Source: JAXHUM01 sp034189325
GTDB taxonomy: Bacteria > Desulfobacterota > DSM-4660 > Desulfatiglandales > Desulfatiglandaceae
Assembly (NCBI GenBank): GCA_034189325.1
Contig: JAXHUM010000013.1
Coordinates: 1-28,845, forward strand
DNA: 28,845 nt
Reading direction: 5' to 3'
A program made the translations under genes and the position numbers. The stretch's first letter is position 1, and each line of letters opens with the position of its first letter. Shown here one piece after another: positions 22,975-28,845 of the stretch. The notes beneath the pieces are model-generated. The model was given only the letters and a program-made list of their open reading frames with translations. It did not search any database and was not told the origin of the DNA.

Positions 22975-24306
22975 ATGAAGACTAGTCTTGAAGATATCAG
23001 TTCTGTAAAGAAAAAGCTTTCAGTCGAAATCTTATCAAAGGAAGTCGATAAAAAACTGGATAAGGCCTATAGAAAGGTGAGGGGACAGGCAAAAATACCA
23101 GGATTCAGGCCTGGGAAAGCTCCCCTGGAAATACTCCAAAGGCACTTCGGAAATCAGATTGAGGAAGATGTATCCAATGAGCTTGTTGATGAGACGTTTC
23201 AGGCGGCACTGAAAGAGACGGAACTCATTCCACTGGGGACTCCCATTATCGAAAAGGGGGCCGCCAAAGGGGGAAAGAATTTCAACTACACCGTTGTTAT
23301 AGAAGTGGCACCTCACTTTGACTTGAAGGATTACCTTGGCGTTCAGACGGTGAAGGAAATGAGTGAAGTATCGGATGAGGATGTCCAAGAAAAACTAGAA
23401 CAAATCAGGGTATCTCATGGAAAACTGGTCCCGATTGAAGAGGATAGGCCGGTCCGGAAGGATGATTATGTGGTCATCCGTTATGAGGCATTCGAGAAGG
23501 ACACGCCCATAGATGAGGCCAGAGCCGAGAATTTCCTTTTGAAGGTTGGAAGTAACGATTTCCATCCGCAGTTCGAAGAAGCTTTGATCGGTCTAAAGAA
23601 GGACAGTGAAACTGAAATCAAAGTGGATTTTGAGGACAACTACTACCACTCAAAACTGGCAGGCAAGAAGGTGCGATTCAAAGTCCATATTACGGAAATC
23701 AAGAGCATGACGCTTCCGGATCTCGACGATGAATTTGCCCAGACTATTGATACTGAATTCAAAAACCTGGCCGAACTCAAGGAAAAGGTCAGAGAGACAA
23801 CGGTCAATCAGGAGAATGCTAGAATCGACAGAGAATTGAAACAGCGATTAGTTCAGCAAATCGCTGATACGGTGGAGTTTGAACTTCCTCCAGTATTGGT
23901 CGAATCGGAGCTTTCCGGAGCTATTGAGAACATAAAACAGAATTTTGTCAGGGCGGGGTCGAGTCTGGAAAAATCGGGGCTTTCGGAAGAAAAGCTCCGG
24001 AGAGATTTCAGGCCGGCATCTGAGAAGAGGACCAAGGAGATACTGATCTTGGCTCACATCGTCAAAGAAGAGGGCATCTCGATTGACGAGGATGATCTCC
24101 AAGAGGGCTTTAAGAAGTTGGGTGCAAGTACAGGTCAAGACCCTGAAGTTATAAGGAAATACTATGAATCACAGGGGCTTTTGGACTCAATGGAACAGCG
24201 GCTGCTAGAGGAAAAAACATTGAACTACCTGGTTGAGCATGCTAACATTAAAGAGGTCGAAAAAGGGGATTTACCTAAAGACAATACTGATAAGGAGAAG
24301 GATTAA
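22975..24306 (+). CDS. tig: trigger factor (ribosome-associated chaperone)
   Basis: A 443-residue chaperone that binds the ribosomal exit tunnel and shields nascent chains, with peptidyl-prolyl isomerase activity. The N-terminal ribosome-binding domain has the signature GFRPGKAP at about 43-50. An FKBP-type PPIase domain follows at about 150-245 (DDYVVIRYEAF, FHPQFEEALIGLKKDSE). The helical C-terminal chaperone domain ends with a charged tail (KGDLPKDNTDKEKD). Length is typical. GGAGG lies just before the ATG. clpP begins 3 nt after its stop, so it heads the protease operon. Confidence 0.97.
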   Translation: MKTSLEDISSVKKKLSVEILSKEVDKKLDKAYRKVRGQAKIPGFRPGKAPLEILQRHFGNQIEEDVSNELVDETFQAALKETELIPLGTPIIEKGAAKGGKNFNYTVVIEVAPHFDLKDYLGVQTVKEMSEVSDEDVQEKLEQIRVSHGKLVPIEEDRPVRKDDYVVIRYEAFEKDTPIDEARAENFLLKVGSNDFHPQFEEALIGLKKDSETEIKVDFEDNYYHSKLAGKKVRFKVHITEIKSMTLPDLDDEFAQTIDTEFKNLAELKEKVRETTVNQENARIDRELKQRLVQQIADTVEFELPPVLVESELSGAIENIKQNFVRAGSSLEKSGLSEEKLRRDFRPASEKRTKEILILAHIVKEEGISIDEDDLQEGFKKLGASTGQDPEVIRKYYESQGLLDSMEQRLLEEKTLNYLVEHANIKEVEKGDLPKDNTDKEKD

Positions 24307-24309
24307 ACT

Positions 24310-24915
24310 ATGCTTATTCCAATGGTAATTGAACAATCTAGCCGAGGTGAACGGGCGTATGATATATATTCGCGGCTCCTTAAGGACCGTATCATCTTTT
24401 TAGGAGAGCAGGTGTTGGACGGGATGGCCAATACAATTATCGCGCAGATGCTCTTCCTGGAATCGGAAGATCCGGATAAGGATATTAATCTCTACATTAA
24501 TTCCCCAGGAGGCTCTGTCACTGCTGGGTTGGCCATTTATGATACCATGCAGTATATCAAGCCCGATATCGCCACCATATGTATGGGACAAACCAGTAGT
24601 ATGGCTGCGCTATTGCTGGCAGCAGGAGCTGTCGGCAAGAGATATGCCCTGCCTCATGCCAGGATTATGATTCACCAGCCTCTGGGTGGAGCACAGGGGC
24701 AGGCCACGGATATTGATATCCAGGCAAAAGAGATACTTAAGACCAGGGATACACTCAACCAAATCCTTGCCAAACACACCGGTCAAAAGGTCGAGAAGGT
24801 TAGAGAAGATACGGAACGGGATTATTTCATGAGTTGCGAAGAGGCCAAAGAATACGGACTCATAGACCGGGTCATAACAACAAGAGACATGCAAAAAGAT
24901 GAAGGTAAGAAGTAA
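24310..24915 (+). CDS. clpP: ATP-dependent Clp protease proteolytic subunit
   Basis: A 201-residue serine peptidase forming the double-heptamer chamber used by ClpX. The catalytic triad is visible: Ser97 (GQTSSMAA), His122 (RIMIHQPLGG) and Asp171 (TERDYFMS). A short N-terminal propeptide is likely, as in the family. AAGGA lies 7 nt before the ATG. The stop TAA shares its last base with the clpX start (TAATG), so the two are translationally coupled. Confidence 0.98.
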   Translation: MLIPMVIEQSSRGERAYDIYSRLLKDRIIFLGEQVLDGMANTIIAQMLFLESEDPDKDINLYINSPGGSVTAGLAIYDTMQYIKPDIATICMGQTSSMAALLLAAGAVGKRYALPHARIMIHQPLGGAQGQATDIDIQAKEILKTRDTLNQILAKHTGQKVEKVREDTERDYFMSCEEAKEYGLIDRVITTRDMQKDEGKK

Positions 24916-26165
24916 TGGCCAAAAACAATGAAATTAATGAAGACCTACTCTGCTCATTTTGCGGAAAAAGCCAGGATGAAGTGAAGAAGCTTATTGCGGG
25001 TCCTTCCGTCTATATATGTGATGAGTGCATCCAGTTATGCAATGAGATAATCGCCGAAGAAAATAGTCAGGAGGGTGAAACTGAGTCGTCGGGCCGCTTA
25101 CCCGCGCCTGCTGAGATCAAAGAGATCCTTGATGAATATGTAATAGAACAGGAAAGGCCGAAAAAGGTGCTTTCCGTTGCCGTTCACAATCACTACAAGA
25201 GAATAGACGCCAAAGTCGATCTAGATGAAGTTGAGATTGAAAAGAGCAATATTCTCCTGATCGGACCCACAGGCTCGGGCAAGACCCTTCTGGCCCAGAC
25301 CCTTGCCAAAATCCTAAATGTCCCGTTCACGATTGCCGACGCAACCACGTTGACAGAGGCCGGATATGTAGGTGAGGATGTGGAGAATATCATCCTGAAT
25401 CTGGTGCAAATGGCAGACTATGATGTGGAAGCTGCGAGCAAGGGGATTGTTTATATAGATGAAATTGACAAGATAGCCCGGAAATCGGACAGCCCATCCA
25501 TTACCAGGGACGTGTCAGGTGAGGGTGTGCAGCAGGCCTTGCTGAAGATCGTAGAGGGGACCATGTCCAACGTACCCCCCAAAGGAGGGCGAAAACATCC
25601 GCAACAGGACTTTGTCAAGGTCGATACAAGCAATATCCTGTTTATTTGCGGTGGCACATTTAACGGACTCGACAAAATCATTAAGAACAGAATAGGAAAT
25701 AAGGTGATCGGTTTTGAGGCGGATATCAAAGGTGAGGGTGAAATAGATACCAATGAGCTGGTCTCTCTTGTTCAGCCCGAGGATCTCATAAAGTTCGGCC
25801 TCATACCGGAATTTGTCGGCCGAATACCAATATTGACGACACTCAACAATCTGAGCTTGGATGCCCTTGTAAGGATCCTGACCGAACCTCGGAACGCACT
25901 TGTGAAACAATACCAGAAGCTGTTTGAATTCGAGGATGTGGATCTCAAATTCTCTAAAGAGGCCCTTCGGTCGGTGGCTGAGAGCGCCATAGAGCGGAAA
26001 TCCGGGGCGAGGGGATTGAGGGCGATTCTTGAATCGGTCATGTTGGATATCATGTACGATATTCCTTCTACCAAAGGGATCCGCGAATGTGTCATCGGGG
26101 AAGGTGTCATTAAAGATGGTGAAGCACCTCTCCTTGTTTATGAAACCAAGGCCGAATACGCGTGA
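24915..26165 (+). CDS. clpX: ATP-dependent Clp protease ATP-binding subunit ClpX
   Basis: A 416-residue AAA+ unfoldase that feeds substrates to ClpP. The N-terminal zinc-binding domain has Cys13/Cys16 and Cys35/Cys38 (CSFC, CDEC). Walker A is GPTGSGKT at 117-124 and Walker B is VYIDEIDKIA. Sensor and pore loops are intact (AGYVGEDVENI; RKSGARGLRAI near the C terminus). The IGF-type ClpP-contact loop is represented by IGNKVIGFEAD. lon follows 6 nt after the stop. Confidence 0.98.
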   Translation: MAKNNEINEDLLCSFCGKSQDEVKKLIAGPSVYICDECIQLCNEIIAEENSQEGETESSGRLPAPAEIKEILDEYVIEQERPKKVLSVAVHNHYKRIDAKVDLDEVEIEKSNILLIGPTGSGKTLLAQTLAKILNVPFTIADATTLTEAGYVGEDVENIILNLVQMADYDVEAASKGIVYIDEIDKIARKSDSPSITRDVSGEGVQQALLKIVEGTMSNVPPKGGRKHPQQDFVKVDTSNILFICGGTFNGLDKIIKNRIGNKVIGFEADIKGEGEIDTNELVSLVQPEDLIKFGLIPEFVGRIPILTTLNNLSLDALVRILTEPRNALVKQYQKLFEFEDVDLKFSKEALRSVAESAIERKSGARGLRAILESVMLDIMYDIPSTKGIRECVIGEGVIKDGEAPLLVYETKAEYA

Positions 26166-26171
26166 TACAAT

Positions 26172-28628
26172 ATGTTCAGTTTAGCAAAAAAAGACTCCAG
26201 TAGTCCTGACGCAACGGAACAATCCTATTATCCGCTGCTCCCCTTGAGAGATGTTGTTGTCTTTCCCAATGTGGTGGTACCTCTGTTTGTGGGTCGGGAT
26301 AAATCAATAAAGGCACTTGAGTACGCCATGTCCCACAAAAAAGAGGTGTTCCTATCTGCTCAAAAGGATGCCAAAGTCGATGATCCCACGACCAAGGATA
26401 TCTACGAGTTCGGCACACTGAGTACTGTTCTTCAGCTCTTGAAATTGCCGGATGGTACGGTCAAGGCCCTTATTGAGGGTAAAGGGCGAGGGCGGATAAA
26501 GAATTTCGTGGAAAAGGAAGACTTTTTCATGGTGGAGGTCGTAAAGCTGGCCTCCGCTCGTGTCGAAAATATGGAAACCAAGGCTTTGGTGCGGAGCCTC
26601 ACTGCCAATTTTCAAGAATATGCAAAGGTCCATACCAAGATCGGGCCGGAAATTGTTTCTACAGTCATCTCTATCAGCGACCCGGCACGTTTGGCGGATA
26701 CCATAGCAGGGCATCTTTCTCTGGCTGTCAGTGACAAACAGGAGCTTCTTGAAACGGAAGACATTAACAAGCGCTTGGATAAACTCTTTGAAAAGCTGAA
26801 TGCGGAGATTGAGATCCTTCAACTTGAGCAACGTCTGAGAAAAAGGGTCAAAACCCAGATGGAAAAGACCCAGAAGGACTATTATCTCAATGAACAGATG
26901 CGGGCCATCCAGAAAGAGATGGGGTCCAAAGACGATTTCAAGACGGAAATCAATGAATTAGAAAAGCAGATTAAGAGAAAAAGGTTACCAAAGGAAGCGT
27001 TCGGTCGTGTGAAACAGGAAGTCAAGAAGTTAAAGACGATGGCCCCGATGTCTGCTGAGGCAACAGTCGTTCGTAACTATGTTGACTGGATTATTTCTAT
27101 CCCATGGAATGAAAAGACCAAAGAAAAGATGGATATTGAAACGGCGGAGACTATCCTTGACGAGGATCATTACGGTCTTGAAAAGCCGAAGACCAGGATC
27201 CTTGAATACCTCGCCGTTCAAAGCCTAACCAAAAAGATCAGAGGCCCTATTCTCTGTCTGGTAGGGCCTCCGGGAGTAGGAAAGACGTCCCTGGCTAAAT
27301 CGATTGCCAGGGCCACGGGTCGGAATTTTGTCCGCCTTTCCCTCGGTGGCGTAAGAGATGAGGCGGAAATCAGAGGGCACCGAAGGACCTATATAGGGGC
27401 GCTTCCAGGAAAGATTATCCAGTTTCTGAAAAAAGCAAAATCAAACAATCCTGTCTTCTGTCTAGACGAAGTGGACAAAATGAGTACGGATTTTCGAGGC
27501 GATCCTTCGGCCGCCCTGTTGGAAGTTCTCGATCCGGAGCAGAATTTCGCGTTCAACGATCATTACCTTGATCTGGATTATGATCTTTCAAATGTTTTTT
27601 TTATAACGACTGCCAATAGCCTGCACACGATCCCGATACCCCTTCAGGACCGTATGGAGATCATACGTCTGCCAGGTTACACGGAACTTGAAAAGGTGAA
27701 GATTGCGGAACAGTTTCTCATCAAGAAGCAGATCGAGCAGAATGGCCTCGATGCTGACAATATCTCATTTACCACCAAGGCGATTCTGAATGTTATCAGG
27801 AATTACACAAAGGAGTCCGGTGTCAGGAACCTGGAACGTGAGATCTCTTCAATCTGCCGAAAGGTGGCCAGAGAAGTCGTTAAAAAAGGGGAGGGAACAA
27901 AAATATCCGTAAAAGGGGGATCGGTCCACAAGTATCTCGGTGTTCCCAAATTCCGTTATGGTCGCACCGAAGAAAAGGATACGATAGGCGTTGCCACGGG
28001 ACTGGCTTGGACGGATGTCGGGGGTGAACTTCTTCAAACTGAGGCTATCATAATGCCGGGCAAGGGTAACCTGTCTCTTACAGGGCAGCTCGGTGATGTA
28101 ATGCAGGAATCGGCCCACGCAGCTCTGAGCTACGTTCGATCCAGGGCGAAACAATTGAAGCTCCCTGAAAACTTCTATGAAAAGGCGGATATTCATATTC
28201 ACGTCCCTGAAGGTGCGATCCCAAAAGATGGTCCTTCGGCGGGCATTACCATTGCCACTACAATCGTATCAGCCCTCAAAGGATGGCCAGTGAAACACGA
28301 TATAGCTATGACAGGGGAGATAACCCTCAGGGGAAGGGTTCTTCCGATCGGCGGGCTCAAAGAGAAGATCCTCGCGGCCCACCGAGGTGGAGTGAACAAG
28401 GTGCTGATACCTTTTGAGAATAAAAAAGACATTGAGGATATTCCCAAGAAAATTCTGAAAAAGGTGGAAATCGTTCCTATCGACCATATTGACGAAGTCT
28501 TAAGGGAAGCGCTTGCGCTGGAAAGTGATCAAGAGCTTTTCGGTCCTGATGATAAACATGAACCTTTCTATATAAAAGAGGATACAGAACCCGAAAATGC
28601 ATCAGCCTCCGGCGTTACTGCCCATTAA
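26172..28628 (+). CDS. lon: ATP-dependent Lon protease
   Basis: An 818-residue soluble AAA+ serine protease that degrades misfolded and regulatory proteins. The N-terminal substrate-binding LAN domain starts at about 20 (YPLLPLRDVVVFPNVVVPLF). A coiled coil spans roughly 195-265. The AAA+ module has Walker A GPPGVGKT (365-372) and Walker B FCLDEVDKM. The C-terminal protease domain has the Ser689/Lys732 dyad (KDGPSAGIT; GGLKEKILAAHRGG). Unlike membrane-bound archaeal LonB it has no transmembrane insertion. There is no obvious ribosome site in the 6-nt gap after clpX; coupling is likely. It is last gene of the operon, before two tRNAs. Confidence 0.98.
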   Translation: MFSLAKKDSSSPDATEQSYYPLLPLRDVVVFPNVVVPLFVGRDKSIKALEYAMSHKKEVFLSAQKDAKVDDPTTKDIYEFGTLSTVLQLLKLPDGTVKALIEGKGRGRIKNFVEKEDFFMVEVVKLASARVENMETKALVRSLTANFQEYAKVHTKIGPEIVSTVISISDPARLADTIAGHLSLAVSDKQELLETEDINKRLDKLFEKLNAEIEILQLEQRLRKRVKTQMEKTQKDYYLNEQMRAIQKEMGSKDDFKTEINELEKQIKRKRLPKEAFGRVKQEVKKLKTMAPMSAEATVVRNYVDWIISIPWNEKTKEKMDIETAETILDEDHYGLEKPKTRILEYLAVQSLTKKIRGPILCLVGPPGVGKTSLAKSIARATGRNFVRLSLGGVRDEAEIRGHRRTYIGALPGKIIQFLKKAKSNNPVFCLDEVDKMSTDFRGDPSAALLEVLDPEQNFAFNDHYLDLDYDLSNVFFITTANSLHTIPIPLQDRMEIIRLPGYTELEKVKIAEQFLIKKQIEQNGLDADNISFTTKAILNVIRNYTKESGVRNLEREISSICRKVAREVVKKGEGTKISVKGGSVHKYLGVPKFRYGRTEEKDTIGVATGLAWTDVGGELLQTEAIIMPGKGNLSLTGQLGDVMQESAHAALSYVRSRAKQLKLPENFYEKADIHIHVPEGAIPKDGPSAGITIATTIVSALKGWPVKHDIAMTGEITLRGRVLPIGGLKEKILAAHRGGVNKVLIPFENKKDIEDIPKKILKKVEIVPIDHIDEVLREALALESDQELFGPDDKHEPFYIKEDTEPENASASGVTAH

Positions 28629-28643
28629 TTTGGCTGATTTATG

Positions 28644-28673
28644 TTGACAAAAGAGGGGCATACCTGGTACAGA
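28644..28673 (+). promoter_or_regulatory. candidate tRNA promoter
   Basis: TTGACA (28644-28649) with a weak -10 TACAGA 18 nt downstream lies just after the lon stop and before tRNA-Val. The -35 is perfect; the -10 is poor (3/6). Confidence 0.4.
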
Positions 28674-28689
28674 TAACGGCTTACTACCC

Positions 28690-28765
28690 AGGCGGGTAGC
28701 TCAGTTGGGAGAGCATCGGCCTTACAAGCCGGGGGTCACGGGTTCAAGCCCCGTTCCGCCTACCA
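28690..28765 (+). tRNA. tRNA-Val (anticodon UAC)
   Basis: A 76-nt tRNA with encoded CCA. Acceptor AGGCGGG pairs with TCCGCCT (one G-U). The anticodon arm is TCGGC-CTTACAA-GCCGG, and the T arm ACGGG-TTCAAGC-CCCGT. Confidence 0.96.
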
Positions 28766-28766
28766 C

Positions 28767-28845
28767 GGGGGCGTAGTTCAGTTCTGGTTAGAACGCCGGC
28801 CTGTCACGCCGGAGGTCGCGAGTTCGAGTCTCGTCGTCCCCGCCA
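28767..28845 (+). tRNA. tRNA-Asp (anticodon GUC)
   Basis: A 79-nt tRNA with encoded CCA ending on the last base of the window, 1 nt after tRNA-Val. Acceptor GGGGGCG pairs with CGTCCCC. The anticodon arm is CCGGC-CTGTCAC-GCCGG. The D loop is 11 nt, explaining the length. Confidence 0.96.

Overview
The window looks like core chromosome from a mid-GC, Gram-negative anaerobe. My best guess is Desulfobacterota (old Deltaproteobacteria). The pointers are a long two-domain phosphotransacetylase beside acetate kinase, a clpP-clpX-lon block behind trigger factor, flagellar stator genes behind an HD-GYP regulator, and small Fe-S and PilZ proteins. This is a judgement from gene content and motif style, not from a database search. 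I see no CRISPR array, insertion sequence or prophage.

Left edge (1-1058): the end of an unidentified frame, a small unidentified 106-residue protein coupled to it, and a minus-strand PilZ-domain protein.

Carbon and energy block (1232-9594, all minus): the transcription order is pyruvate kinase, phosphotransacetylase (pta), acetate kinase (ackA), a divergent enolase paralogue and a GH13 sugar phosphorylase of the sucrose/glucosylglycerate phosphorylase type. The genes are closely packed (17 bp, 4-bp overlap, 70 bp, 30 bp). Together they could turn a phosphorolysed glycoside and 2-phosphoglycerate into acetate, with ATP made at pyruvate kinase and acetate kinase. A promoter-like sequence lies between ackA and the enolase paralogue. 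This block is the most unusual part of the window.

Motility block (10136-12822, plus): a response regulator with a degenerate HD-GYP domain is followed by motA and motB. A sigma-54-like -24/-12 element lies in the 541-bp region upstream. topA and dprA follow on the minus strand, with a separately terminated LysM secreted protein behind them.

Divergent AT-rich promoters at about 17690-17825 separate the LysM gene from a plus-strand run: an FmdB-type zinc-ribbon protein, a NEW3-domain membrane-anchored protein, an ABC ATPase, an ABC-2 permease and a RadC-family protein. tRNA-Leu(UAG) and a small eight-cysteine ferredoxin resembling the Fe-S domain of ABCE1/RLI come next.

Right part (22975-28845, plus): the proteostasis operon tig-clpP-clpX-lon with almost no intergenic space, then tRNA-Val(UAC) and tRNA-Asp(GUC), the latter ending on the last base of the window.
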